A DNA stretch of 64,000 nucleotides from positions 78,108 to 142,107 of the forward strand of contig NZ_FMZB01000009.1 of assembly GCF_900101385.1 (NCBI RefSeq). Reading direction: 5' to 3'. Source of the stretch: Terribacillus halophilus (GTDB taxonomy: Bacteria; Bacillota; Bacilli; Bacillales; Amphibacillaceae). The position numbers were made by a program, and so were the translations under genes. Numbering within the stretch: position 1 is the stretch's first letter; every line of letters starts with the position of its first letter. Below are positions 24,258-33,112 of this stretch, one piece after another. Under the pieces are notes generated by a model that saw only the letters and a list, made by a program, of their open reading frames with translations, was not told the DNA's origin and made no database searches.

Positions 24258-27200
24258 CAGGATTTGGATAGACGAATCGTCTTTATCTCATAGGGAGTGA
24301 AGGATAACGCTATCTTACCTTTGTTAGGTTTTTTGTCTATTACTCTTTCCCGCAGATCGCATTCCTGCCAGCTCGTATACGCGAAGGCAAGCTGTATTAT
24401 TACCTCCTGTGATCCCCCTGTGTATTCATGGAAGCGGATGATGATGTCGTCATTATCCTCCGCTTTTTTGATTGCATCGAGCTGTACATATGGATTATCA
24501 ATAACAAATAGTTTTTCCAGGCTTTCCTTTTTACCTCCGCTGTATACTTGGAACGGCTGATTGAGCTTCCAAGCTTCCTGTACCGTATTTGCTTCCACCC
24601 ATCCTTTTTCATGCGGATAAAGGGAATACGTAAAGAAGTGGCGGCCTTGATCTTGCTCGATATCCGGTGCGATTGCGGATTTTAGCAAGGACAGGCGAAT
24701 CGTATGATCTTTGATATCGTGTCCATACTTGCCATCATTCAGCAAGCTGACCCCATAATTCTGCTCGGAGAAATCCACCCATTGATGGGCAACCGATTCA
24801 AACCTAGCTACATCCCAGGAAGTGTTCCAATGTGTCGGCCGCTTGACGTTGCCATATTGGATATCATACGTTGCTTCCGTAGCCCTGATCCGGACAGGGA
24901 AGGCCACTTTCAATAATTGCTGCCGTTCATGCCAATCCACTTCTGTCTTAAAATCGATCACCTTCCGATTGCGATAGAAAATGATATCTTGATGGATCGT
25001 CGAACTGCCATAATGCCAGTTTGCTTCCATGACAAGCTGGAGCGGCCCTGCTTCTTTCAAAGTAAAATCAAGCAGATTCGTAATCTCCTTCTTTTTCTCC
25101 TGATAGAACAAATCAATATCCCAGGCATCATAATCTAGCGGCTTATCCTCAAACACCTGAAATACATTTCCGGATTCTGATTTTGCTATGACATGCCTTT
25201 TTGCTTTTATATCAAACAATGACTCAATCTGACCATAATCATTGAATTTCACTTCATAGAACGGGGTTACCAGCTCGCGATTCTTCCATTCGAACCACTC
25301 TTCCTCTGATTCTGAATTTGCCTTTTCAGTATTCAGATAGATTTGTTTACAACCCGTCCCCGGAACCGCCGGGACATCGACCAGCCAGCCGGCCTTGTGC
25401 TTTTGGGCCAGCAAAACATCCCCGTCTTCATCCTCCCATACACCTGAATCCTCTGTATTTATTTTCACGATACCGTCTAATTCCCATGACGAGGAATTGA
25501 CGATACTCCATGTGTGGTTCTTATCTGCAGTCAGTTCATCTGCTGCCCCTTTTTGTAACGTTTGAAGCTTTGCATATGCATCCTCATATTCCATCTTGCT
25601 GTCCTCATACACTTCCCGAATGGACGAGCCGGGAATGATATCGTGGAATTGGTTGCGCAATACGGTCCGCCATACTTCTTCCAGTGTAAGGGATGGGTAT
25701 TTTAGAAAGTCATCTGCCTGTATCGCTTTGAAGACATGGAGGAATTCCATTTCACGCAATTCCAATTCCATTTTTCGATTCATTTTTTTATTGTAAGCCT
25801 GGCTTGTATAGGTGCCTCGGTGATACTCCAAGTATAGCTCCCCATCCCAAACCGGCATGAATTCCGATGTATGCTGGGTTTGGTGATGCAGCGATTCAAA
25901 GTAACTTTTCACATCGCCTGTTTTGACGTTCGGCAATCCTGGTATCCGATCCAGTCTCCGCCTCATCTCGAGCATCGTCCTATTGACGCCGCCACCGCCA
26001 TCCCCATATCCATAGGAAAGGAGCAGCTCCTTTGCAAGTGCTTTATTTTTATAGTTATCCCAAGTACCTGTTACGGTATCTGGCAGAATTTGACCATTAT
26101 AAGTGGCGAACCAGGTGTTTTCCCTTGGGGATGGATCCGGCGTCGTGATGAATTGCGTCAGGACTTCACTTCCATCCATACCACGCCATGTGAATGTATC
26201 ATTCGGCATCCGATTGAATTGGTTCCAGCTGATTTTTGATGTCAGGAAGGTCTTGATTCCTGCTTTCGAAAGGATTTGCGGCAAGGCCCAGGAATAGCCG
26301 AACACATCCGGCAGCCACAGATAATGTACGTCTTTTCCGAATTCTTCCTGAATGAACTTGGCTCCCTGCAGGATCTGACGCACCAGGGATTCTCCTGAAG
26401 GCAAGTTGCAATCAGCCTCCAGCCACATCGCGCCATCCACTTCCCACTGCCCTTCGGCGATTTTCTCTTTAATCTGGGCGTACAATTCCGGGAAGTCTTG
26501 TTTCACATAACTATAAAGCTGTGGCTGTGTTTGCAGGAATGTATAGTCTGGATATTTCTCCATCAGACGCAAAACGGTGGAAAACGAACGGCCTGCTTTT
26601 TCCCTTGTATGTTTCAGACGCCAGAGCCACGCCACATCGATATGGGTATGGCCGATACAGCGAATGGTAATTGGTGATGTGCTGTCCATAGCATCCAGCT
26701 GCTCCTGAAGGTGATCATTTGCTTCATAGACAGACTGATAGAATGCGTCGCTGCCTGGTAAGCTCCAGTCAATCAATCGGATGGTATGGTCCAACAGTGA
26801 TAAAAGCTGGACACGTTCTGCGGCATTTTCGTCCAGTATTCGTATCGTTTCTAAAATGGCGAAAGCCGTATAATATAAATCATCTGCTTGTTCATCGAAA
26901 ACAGCTAGTTCAGCCTGTTTCAATTGATGCTCCTGATCTATCCTTTTACCGCCCCCTTCCAAGCCGGACCAAAGACGAAATGCCAGGAAGATAGAATCAC
27001 CATGCCAATCATCCTCAAAGAATAATTCCTGATGATTGGAATCCACCGCTTGATGCATCACATTGTTCACATAACACTGTGATTCAAATCCTGAATTCCC
27101 TCCGCCGCCGGTTTTGCCGAAATCGAATAAACCAACGACCTGCTTTCCTGCCCACTTATCCGGAAGTTCGATTTCCTTTGCCAGCCAAAGATAACGATCA

Positions 27201-27388
27201 CGACCTTTCCAATGATCACCTACATGCAGCTTTTCTTTGAAAGCCTCCAGTCCTGGAACTTCCGGGGACACCTTCTTCTCCAAATCCTCCATAGCTAAAA
27301 AGTGCTGTAAATCAATTCGGTCCTGATACCGGTATTTCTCCAATTCTTCTATTCTTCTTTCCAGCTGACGTTCTTTCAAACTAAACAT
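24257..27388 (-). CDS. Alpha-mannosidase, GH38 family
   Basis: 1043 residues, no signal peptide, so cytosolic. N-terminal ~235 residues form the bacterial ancillary domain. The GH38 catalytic domain begins with RCIGHTHIDVAWLWR; His249 and Asp251 are zinc ligands. It continues with LWLPDVFGYSWALPQIL, where Asp361 is the nucleophile. FHDIIPGSSIREVYED near 610 carries another ligand-region His. Beta-sandwich domains fill the C-terminal third. It removes alpha-linked mannose from imported oligosaccharides. ATG 27388 has an AAAGGAG SD. It is the last gene of an operon with binding protein and two permeases, 12 bases after the second permease, which points to uptake of mannosides, for instance from yeast or plant glycans. 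Confidence 0.95.
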   Translation of the reverse strand: MFSLKERQLERRIEELEKYRYQDRIDLQHFLAMEDLEKKVSPEVPGLEAFKEKLHVGDHWKGRDRYLWLAKEIELPDKWAGKQVVGLFDFGKTGGGGNSGFESQCYVNNVMHQAVDSNHQELFFEDDWHGDSIFLAFRLWSGLEGGGKRIDQEHQLKQAELAVFDEQADDLYYTAFAILETIRILDENAAERVQLLSLLDHTIRLIDWSLPGSDAFYQSVYEANDHLQEQLDAMDSTSPITIRCIGHTHIDVAWLWRLKHTREKAGRSFSTVLRLMEKYPDYTFLQTQPQLYSYVKQDFPELYAQIKEKIAEGQWEVDGAMWLEADCNLPSGESLVRQILQGAKFIQEEFGKDVHYLWLPDVFGYSWALPQILSKAGIKTFLTSKISWNQFNRMPNDTFTWRGMDGSEVLTQFITTPDPSPRENTWFATYNGQILPDTVTGTWDNYKNKALAKELLLSYGYGDGGGGVNRTMLEMRRRLDRIPGLPNVKTGDVKSYFESLHHQTQHTSEFMPVWDGELYLEYHRGTYTSQAYNKKMNRKMELELREMEFLHVFKAIQADDFLKYPSLTLEEVWRTVLRNQFHDIIPGSSIREVYEDSKMEYEDAYAKLQTLQKGAADELTADKNHTWSIVNSSSWELDGIVKINTEDSGVWEDEDGDVLLAQKHKAGWLVDVPAVPGTGCKQIYLNTEKANSESEEEWFEWKNRELVTPFYEVKFNDYGQIESLFDIKAKRHVIAKSESGNVFQVFEDKPLDYDAWDIDLFYQEKKKEITNLLDFTLKEAGPLQLVMEANWHYGSSTIHQDIIFYRNRKVIDFKTEVDWHERQQLLKVAFPVRIRATEATYDIQYGNVKRPTHWNTSWDVARFESVAHQWVDFSEQNYGVSLLNDGKYGHDIKDHTIRLSLLKSAIAPDIEQDQGRHFFTYSLYPHEKGWVEANTVQEAWKLNQPFQVYSGGKKESLEKLFVIDNPYVQLDAIKKAEDNDDIIIRFHEYTGGSQEVIIQLAFAYTSWQECDLRERVIDKKPNKGKIALSFTPYEIKTIRLSKS

Positions 27389-27400
27389 ACTGACACTCCT

Positions 27401-28225
27401 TTAGCCCTTGGAGGCTCCACCGAGGCTGAAGCCTTTGGACATATATTTTTGAGCAAAGATATAAAGAATGATCGATGGCATCGTATACAGCATCGAGAAC
27501 GCTGCCAATTTGCCGTACTCGATGATGCCGTAATTCCCGAAAAACTGATACAGCGTCACGGATGCCGGCAGTTTTTCCTGTGTCTGCAGCAAAATATAAG
27601 GAACAAAGAAGTTCCCCCAGCTGCCTGTGAAGGTGAAGATGGCAATCGTGAAGATTCCCGGCAGCATCAGCGGTCCGACCACTTTTCTCATACTAGTCAA
27701 TACAGATGCCCCATCCACCCAAGCGGATTCCTCCAACTCAATTGGCACTGCGTCCATGAAGTTCTTCATCATCCAGATTGCATACGGCAATCCTGAAGCA
27801 GCAAGGAAAATCGTCGTGAAGATAATGGAATCCTGGATGTTCAGGAAAAGGAACAGCTGATAAACAGGTACCATGACTGCTGTTATCGGCAAAGATGTCA
27901 TAAATAAAATGGTGAGCAGGAATGATCGCTTATAACGCAGCCGATAGCGGGAAAGCGGATAAGCAGCCAATCCGGCAACAATCACGACGATCGTTGCCTG
28001 CCCAAGCGAGATGAACAAGCCGATGGCAAACGAGCGGATGTTACTTGGGTCTGAAAGAATGGCCGTAAAGTTATCCAATGTCCATTTCTCCGGTAGCTTG
28101 ATGGCTTGTGTTGCTTGCTGATCAAAAGAAGCGAAAACAAGCCATAAGAAAGGCAGCAAGAAGCAGATGGCTAAAAAGACCAGCGCCAGATAGTGGACCA
28201 CTAATTCTTTTTTTGATACCTTCAT
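27401..28225 (-). CDS. Carbohydrate ABC transporter permease, MalG type
   Basis: 274 residues with six membrane helices. The cytoplasmic EAA loop reads ELEESAWVDGASVLTSMRKVVGPLMLPG at about 165-192, the contact site for the ATPase. The family C-terminus ends AQKYMSKGFSLGGASKG, typical of MalG-like proteins with GxxxGAxKG. ATG 28225 follows AAGGAGGAGGG. Third gene of the mannoside operon, 16 bases after the MalF-like gene. It pairs with the MalF-like protein to form the channel. No ATPase gene occurs in the operon; in bacilli one MsmX-type ATPase often serves many such importers. Confidence 0.93.
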   Translation of the reverse strand: MKVSKKELVVHYLALVFLAICFLLPFLWLVFASFDQQATQAIKLPEKWTLDNFTAILSDPSNIRSFAIGLFISLGQATIVVIVAGLAAYPLSRYRLRYKRSFLLTILFMTSLPITAVMVPVYQLFLFLNIQDSIIFTTIFLAASGLPYAIWMMKNFMDAVPIELEESAWVDGASVLTSMRKVVGPLMLPGIFTIAIFTFTGSWGNFFVPYILLQTQEKLPASVTLYQFFGNYGIIEYGKLAAFSMLYTMPSIILYIFAQKYMSKGFSLGGASKG

Positions 28226-28241
28226 TCTGCATCCCTCCTCC

Positions 28242-29099
28242 TTATAGTTTCACTTTCATAAAACGCATGTATAGCAGGCTCGCAATTGTCCCGATGACGA
28301 GTAATACAAGAGAAATGGCTGTGCCGTATCCGAATTGGTAGTTTACGAACGCTTGATTGTACATGAAAATCGGGAGTATCTGCGTAGCGTTGCCCGGTCC
28401 TCCGCCTGTCATCGTATAAATCAATGTGAATACACCAAGTGTCTGAAGGGTTACAAGCATCATATTGGTCACGATCGACCCTTTGACAATCGGCAGTGTC
28501 ACACGGAAAAAAACCTGCCAGCGTGATGCACCATCAATGACGGCTGCTTCTTGCACCGATTTTGGCACATCATCCAATGCTGCTTGGAATACCATCATCG
28601 AAAAAGCCGTCCCATGCCAGATATTCGCGATGATGACACTAACCATCGGGAAGGTGAACAACCAGGTGATTGGTTCAAAACCGATGCCTTGCAAAATGCT
28701 ATTGAATGTACCTGCATCACTCAGGAAAGCCACCCAGCAAAAAGCAACGACAATCTCCGGCGTGACCCAGCCGGCAATCACAATGACACCGATGAATCGT
28801 CTAAAACCACGACGTTTTTCTTTCATCAGCAAAGCGATGATCAATCCTAATACAACCTGTCCGATTACAGCAGAGAAAAGTAAGAAGACAATTGTCCGAA
28901 ACACACTGACCCGAAATTCCGGATCCTGAAACATGTTGGCGAAATTTTGAAATCCGATAAACTGAATATTGGCTGCGTCTGTTCCAGTCAGTGACAAATT
29001 CGTAAAAGCAAAACCAAAAGTCAGTAACATCGGAGTAATGAAAAACAACAATAAAAGGATCCAAGATGGGGACAAAAAAAGCATCGCTTTCCTATGCAT
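28242..29099 (-). CDS. Sugar ABC transporter permease, MalF/UgpA type
   Basis: 285 residues with six membrane helices. EAA loop ALDDVPKSVQEAAVIDGASRWQVFFRVTLPIVKG at about 190-222. ATG 29099 is preceded at about ten bases by AAAGGTG; an ATG four bases upstream opens a frame of only three codons. It follows the binding-protein gene after a 73-base gap that holds a perfect 15-bp hairpin. Forms the heterodimeric membrane channel with the MalG-like protein for mannoside import. Confidence 0.92.
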   Translation of the reverse strand: MHRKAMLFLSPSWILLLLFFITPMLLTFGFAFTNLSLTGTDAANIQFIGFQNFANMFQDPEFRVSVFRTIVFLLFSAVIGQVVLGLIIALLMKEKRRGFRRFIGVIVIAGWVTPEIVVAFCWVAFLSDAGTFNSILQGIGFEPITWLFTFPMVSVIIANIWHGTAFSMMVFQAALDDVPKSVQEAAVIDGASRWQVFFRVTLPIVKGSIVTNMMLVTLQTLGVFTLIYTMTGGGPGNATQILPIFMYNQAFVNYQFGYGTAISLVLLVIGTIASLLYMRFMKVKL

Positions 29100-29127
29100 A
29101 CATATTCGTCACCTTTCTTCTGCCCGA

Positions 29128-29160
29128 TCAGAGGGTACTGGAAAGTCCAGTACCCTCTGA
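29128..29160 (-). promoter_or_regulatory. Perfect intercistronic stem-loop after the binding-protein gene
   Basis: TCAGAGGGTACTGGA, loop of three bases, TCCAGTACCCTCTGA: a 15-bp perfect stem with no T run on the minus strand. In transporter operons such hairpins stabilise the upstream binding-protein mRNA and reduce downstream expression. Confidence 0.75.
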
Positions 29161-29172
29161 TGGGATGGTTTC

Positions 29173-30537
29173 CTATTCAGCTACCTTCGTATTTTCTTTG
29201 CCTACCACTCGTTCCACACCAGCTTTATATTGTTCGACTGCATCATCAGGAGATAGTTTGCCAGTGGCGACTGCTTCTACTACTGTCTGCAGCTGTGTGG
29301 AAACTGCCGGATATTTGTCATTAGCTGGTCTGAACTGCGCATTTTCCAGGAATGCTTGTGCTTCCTTGGCATAAGGACGATTCACATACGCTTCTACCTC
29401 AACGGCATCTGTACGGGTATTCAAGTTACCGTCCGTCAACGAACGACTGATGCTGTTCTCTTTCTCCATCAAGAATTGAATGAATTCCCAAGCTTCCTCC
29501 TTCATATCCGCTTTGGACGGAATTGCCCAAGCCCAGCCTCCGCTCATCGTAATCGTTCCAGGATCCTGCCCTTCTTGAGTCGGCATCGGTGCAAATCCGA
29601 TTTTCTCTTCCACATTTTCAATCGGTGCGGCTCCGTTCTCTGCCCAGTTCCGGGCATTCCAGCTGCCGTCCAGTGCTATTGCCAGTTTCTTTTGCGGGAA
29701 TAATTGCTGAAATGCTACGTTTCCAGACTGACCACTCATGACGACCGAGAAATCAGGTCCCAAATTTTCTTTGTTGTATACCTGTTCGATAAAACGGAAC
29801 GAATCCAGCAACCCCGGACTATCCACGACCCATTTCTTATCGGTTTCATCATATAGTGTATCGCCGGTGCCATATAGCAGCATCTCCAGCGTCTGCATGG
29901 AAACCGCTTCTCCATTGGCCTTGCCTACTTGCATGAATAGCGGCGTCACTCCGTCTGTCTTCTCTTTGATTGTTATCGCTGCATCTAATACATCATTCCA
30001 GTTTTTCGGTTCCCAAGGTACAGGAAGACCTGCCTCCTGGAATAATTCCTTGCTGTACCAAAGCCCACGAGAATCGGAAGTCGAAGGAACCCCATACACC
30101 TTGCCATCTTCCGCTGTTACACCGGACTTTAGATTTTCAATGATATTACCCCATTCGTCCCAATCAGAGATACGATCATCCAAAGGCTCAAGGTAGCCGG
30201 CATTAGCATCGGAATTAAGCATGAATGTATCCTCCGATACAACATCCGGGGCCGTTTCCGCTGACTTCATCTGTAATGCAACCTTTGAGAAATAGTCTCC
30301 CTCACTCGCTGTAATCGGAGCTATTTTTACATCGATATCAGGATGTTCCTTTTCAAATTCATCCACCACGCCTGAATCGAAGAATTTTTTCAATGAATCT
30401 ACTGATCCAGGTGATCGATAAACGACAGTTAATTCTTTCTTGCCATCCGGTGATTCTGTATTGCTGGAGCATGCTGCCATCGTTACTAGAATGAAAATAA
30501 GCATGAACAAGCATATACCTTTAGCACTCTTCCACAT
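29173..30537 (-). CDS. Extracellular sugar-binding lipoprotein of the mannoside ABC importer
   Basis: 454 residues. Lipoprotein signal peptide with lipobox LVTMAAC, lipidated Cys23, then SSNTESPDGK. The mature protein fits family 1 solute-binding proteins: ELTVVYRSPG as first strand, FEKEHPDIDVKIAPI, DVVSEDTFMLNSDANAGYLEPLDDRI, YGVPSTSDSRGLWYSKELFQEAGL, GGWAWAIPS, AWEFIQFLMEKEN. It captures the oligosaccharide at the outer face of the membrane. ATG 30537 follows a strong GGAGGAGG. First gene of the operon. A perfect cre lies about 40-50 bases upstream, and the stem-loop after it would let the binding protein be made in excess. Confidence 0.93.
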   Translation of the reverse strand: MWKSAKGICLFMLIFILVTMAACSSNTESPDGKKELTVVYRSPGSVDSLKKFFDSGVVDEFEKEHPDIDVKIAPITASEGDYFSKVALQMKSAETAPDVVSEDTFMLNSDANAGYLEPLDDRISDWDEWGNIIENLKSGVTAEDGKVYGVPSTSDSRGLWYSKELFQEAGLPVPWEPKNWNDVLDAAITIKEKTDGVTPLFMQVGKANGEAVSMQTLEMLLYGTGDTLYDETDKKWVVDSPGLLDSFRFIEQVYNKENLGPDFSVVMSGQSGNVAFQQLFPQKKLAIALDGSWNARNWAENGAAPIENVEEKIGFAPMPTQEGQDPGTITMSGGWAWAIPSKADMKEEAWEFIQFLMEKENSISRSLTDGNLNTRTDAVEVEAYVNRPYAKEAQAFLENAQFRPANDKYPAVSTQLQTVVEAVATGKLSPDDAVEQYKAGVERVVGKENTKVAE

Positions 30538-30575
30538 CTACAACTCCTCCTCCCGATTCCTCTCTTATCGGTAAA

Positions 30576-30589
30576 TGAAAGCGTATACA
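30576..30589 (-). promoter_or_regulatory. cre site of the mannoside operon
   Basis: TGAAAGCGTATACA matches TGNAARCGNWWWCA at every position. It lies in the leader, 39-52 bases upstream of the binding-protein start, predicting CcpA repression. Confidence 0.8.
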
Positions 30590-30607
30590 TATTGTTCCAA
30601 ATGAAAA

Positions 30608-30625
30608 GTCAGGGGGTAACCTGAC
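30608..30625. repeat. Small inverted repeat with nearby repeated CTGACAC elements
   Basis: GTCAGG-N6-CCTGAC. It runs into CTGACACCTATAACGG (30621-30636), which resembles the repeats in the nhaC promoter (30714, 30729) and a sequence near 18203-18221. Confidence 0.45.
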
Positions 30626-30713
30626 ACCTATAACGGATTATATGCCTTGTTCCCTCCCTTATTCACATGATTAAACGAATTAACTTCAGACTATTCCAAA
30701 TTTTAATGTTACG

Positions 30714-30742
30714 TTGACACTTATCACCCTGACACTTATTAT
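30714..30742 (+). promoter_or_regulatory. Consensus-like promoter of the nhaC operon built on a tandem repeat
   Basis: TTGACA (30714-30719), 17 bases, TATTAT (30737-30742). The segment is also a 15-base direct repeat: TTGACACTTATCACC then CTGACACTTATTATT. Confidence 0.7.
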
Positions 30743-30805
30743 TGGAAGAATATATAACAAGAGGACATCCAAAAAATTTAATATGTTCTCAGAAAGGAAA
30801 CTATC

Positions 30806-32212
30806 ATGACGCAGAAACAACCTCTTTTCATTCAAGCGCTGCTTCCGCTAGTCGCACTCGCAGTCGCTGCGTTTTTCTCCCTGTTCTACTGGAATGCGGG
30901 AATGCTCATGCCGTTGATAATCAGCTTGATTGTCACTTCGGTTTTAGGCGTATTACTTGGACACAAATGGAGTGATCTCGAGTCCTATATGGGCAAAGGA
31001 ATCCAAAGGGCGTTGCCTGCTGTCTATATTCTGATCATCGTCGGTATCATTATCGGGTCGTGGATAAGCAGCGGGGTAATTCCGACGCTTATCTATTATG
31101 GTCTTGATCTTATTCATCCTTCTATTTTCATTCCGAGTGTGGCACTTGCTACCGGTGTTCTTTCTATGGCACTTGGCAGTTCATTCGCTTCGATCGGAAC
31201 AGTGGGACTAGCCTTCATTGCTGTCGGAGACAGTATGGGCTTCCCATTAGCTTTAGTAGCTGGGGCAATTATTTCCGGAGCTTACCTTGGAGATAAATTC
31301 TCGCCATTATCCGAAACAACAAACGTTGCTGCATCCATGGCAAACGTCGACTTGTTCAGCCATATCCGGCATATGCTGTGGGACACTATACCGGCATTCT
31401 TACTGTCGGTACTGATTTATTGGATTGTTGGCTTGAACTATGCAAGTGAAGTAAAGAGTATTGAGGAAATTCGCACGATCAATACGCATTTGGCGGATAC
31501 ATTTGTCATTCATCCATTACTATTGCTTGTACCGGTTTTGACTGTAATCGCATTGATTAAAAAATATCCTACTCTACCTTCTTTGATATTGATAAGTTTT
31601 GTGGGAGCTATTCTCGCATACATTGTTCAAGGTGCGTCCGTAACAGAAATCATTGGAGCAATGACAAACGGCTACAGCGGCGATACTGGCTTGGAAAGTT
31701 TGAATAACCTGCTTCACCGCGGCGGCATCACGTCCATGATGGGCACAATCGGGCTCGTATTGGTTGCAACTGCACTTGGCGGTATGCTTGAGGATATTGG
31801 AGTATTGAAGACAATTACAGAGACGTTCATCAATCGCGTGAAAAGTACTGGCTCCTTGATAGGAAGCACCGTGCTTTCTGCGCTAGTCGTTGGTTTTGCA
31901 ACTGGCGCACAAATCTTGGCAGTCATTCTGCCAATCCGTACCTTTAAACAAGCCTTTGAAGATCGTAATTTAGCAGCGAAAAATCTATCACGCTGTGTCG
32001 AGGCAGCTGGTGCCGTTGGTATCAACATGGTGCCTTGGAGCGTGCCGGCCTTCTTCGCTGCAGGTGTATTGGGTGTAAGCCCTTATGATTACATCCCATT
32101 CGCTTTCTTTATTTTTTTAGTTCCGCTTATCAACGTGATATATGGATACACAGGATTATCGATTGCAAAGAAAGAAAATGGGAAAGAAGAAGGTGCCAAA
32201 CATGCCAGCTAA
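30806..32212 (+). CDS. nhaC: Na+/H+ antiporter NhaC family
   Basis: 468 residues, about 11 helices. NhaC-family motifs: GKGIQRALPAVYILIIVGIIIGSWISSG at ~63-90, GSSFASIGTVGLAFIAVG, and GAIISGAYLGDKFSPLSETTNVAASM at ~151-177, where Asp and Thr/Asn line the ion path. Near the end is RCVEAAGAVGINMVPWSVPAFFAAGVLGV. It exchanges Na+ for H+ at the cell membrane, supporting pH and salt balance. Some relatives (MleN) exchange malate and lactate instead, which sequence alone does not exclude. ATG 30806 follows AGAAAGGA. The next gene starts 11 bases inside this one, so the two are translationally coupled. The promoter is near-consensus. Confidence 0.9.
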   Translation: MTQKQPLFIQALLPLVALAVAAFFSLFYWNAGMLMPLIISLIVTSVLGVLLGHKWSDLESYMGKGIQRALPAVYILIIVGIIIGSWISSGVIPTLIYYGLDLIHPSIFIPSVALATGVLSMALGSSFASIGTVGLAFIAVGDSMGFPLALVAGAIISGAYLGDKFSPLSETTNVAASMANVDLFSHIRHMLWDTIPAFLLSVLIYWIVGLNYASEVKSIEEIRTINTHLADTFVIHPLLLLVPVLTVIALIKKYPTLPSLILISFVGAILAYIVQGASVTEIIGAMTNGYSGDTGLESLNNLLHRGGITSMMGTIGLVLVATALGGMLEDIGVLKTITETFINRVKSTGSLIGSTVLSALVVGFATGAQILAVILPIRTFKQAFEDRNLAAKNLSRCVEAAGAVGINMVPWSVPAFFAAGVLGVSPYDYIPFAFFIFLVPLINVIYGYTGLSIAKKENGKEEGAKHAS

Positions 32213-33074
32213 TAACATTAAACTGCGGTTTTTAGGCAGTGCACAAGATGCGGGGGTCCCGCAAGCTAACTGTTATTGCACAAATTGCCAACGCGCTCAT
32301 GCAGACCGTAATTATCGCCATTTTGCGGCAAGTCTGGCAATCATCACAGATGATTATACCTGGCACATGATTGATGCGACACCAGATTTCAGGGAGCAGC
32401 TGTACAGCATGCAGCAAGCCTATCCAGAAGCAGGCATCATGGACAGCATTATCCTGACGCATGCACATGCAGGGCATTATCCTGGTTTGCTTTTCTTAGG
32501 AAAAGAAGGTATGTCTACCTCTGCATTACCTGTTTATGCGTGTGAAAGCATGTCACATCTGTTAGCTAATGATGCTCCATGGAGCCAGCTGGTAGGTTTG
32601 AAGAATATCATTACAAAAACCATTTATGCCGATAAGGCGCAAGAGCTCGGGGATCATGTCCGTTTCACACCAGTTGAAGTGCCTCATCGGAATGAATACT
32701 CCGAAACGTTTGGCTTCCTCATTGAGGGGCCAAATAAAAAAGCGTTGTACATTCCGGATATTGATTCCTGGAAAGAATGGGAACACGATATCGGAGAAAT
32801 AGCAAAAGACATGGATTATGTCATTGTAGACGCGACTTTTTACAGCAAGCAGGAAGTCGCGGGAGTCGGGCGGGACATCAGCCAAATCCCCCACCCTCCC
32901 ATCACGGAGACGATGGACCGGCTTCAAGAGGCAGTCGATACTGCTGAAACGAGGGTTTATCTGACGCATCTTAATCATTCCAACCCGATACTGGATCCTG
33001 AGAGTGAAGAGCTCCAAACGATAAGGAATCGCGGTTACTTCCTGGCAGAAGAGGGATTGGAATTGGAACTATAA
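32202..33074 (+). CDS. PqqB-like metallo-beta-lactamase fold protein
   Basis: 290 residues from ATG 32202, with GAAGGTG seven bases upstream; it overlaps the end of nhaC by 11 bases. LRFLGSAQDAGVPQANCYCTNC opens the protein; Cys24, Cys26 and Cys29 form the CxCxxC zinc knuckle seen in PqqB. The MBL motif reads THAHAGHYPG: His87, His89 and His92 are kept, but Gly91 stands where HxHxDH has Asp. Later EVPHRNEYSETFGFLI, DIDSWKEW, VDATFYSK and THLNHSNP fit the family. PqqB oxidises the PQQ precursor, but no other pqq gene is in the window. This clade probably has another hydrolase or oxygenase role. Linkage to an ion antiporter is unusual. Confidence 0.82.
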   Translation: MPANNIKLRFLGSAQDAGVPQANCYCTNCQRAHADRNYRHFAASLAIITDDYTWHMIDATPDFREQLYSMQQAYPEAGIMDSIILTHAHAGHYPGLLFLGKEGMSTSALPVYACESMSHLLANDAPWSQLVGLKNIITKTIYADKAQELGDHVRFTPVEVPHRNEYSETFGFLIEGPNKKALYIPDIDSWKEWEHDIGEIAKDMDYVIVDATFYSKQEVAGVGRDISQIPHPPITETMDRLQEAVDTAETRVYLTHLNHSNPILDPESEELQTIRNRGYFLAEEGLELEL

Positions 33075-33075
33075 C

Positions 33076-33112
33076 AAAAAGCTGCCAGCCGATCACGGCT
33101 GACAGCTTTTTT
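33076..33112. terminator. Bidirectional terminator between the PqqB-like gene and the convergent small gene
   Basis: AAAAAGCTGCCAGCC-N6-GGCTGACAGCTTTTTT, a 14-bp stem with one mismatch, with A and T runs for both directions. Confidence 0.85.

Noticed and set aside
32202..33074. Naming the gene pqqB
   Set aside because: No other PQQ genes are visible and the MBL motif is altered, so the name would overstate the evidence.
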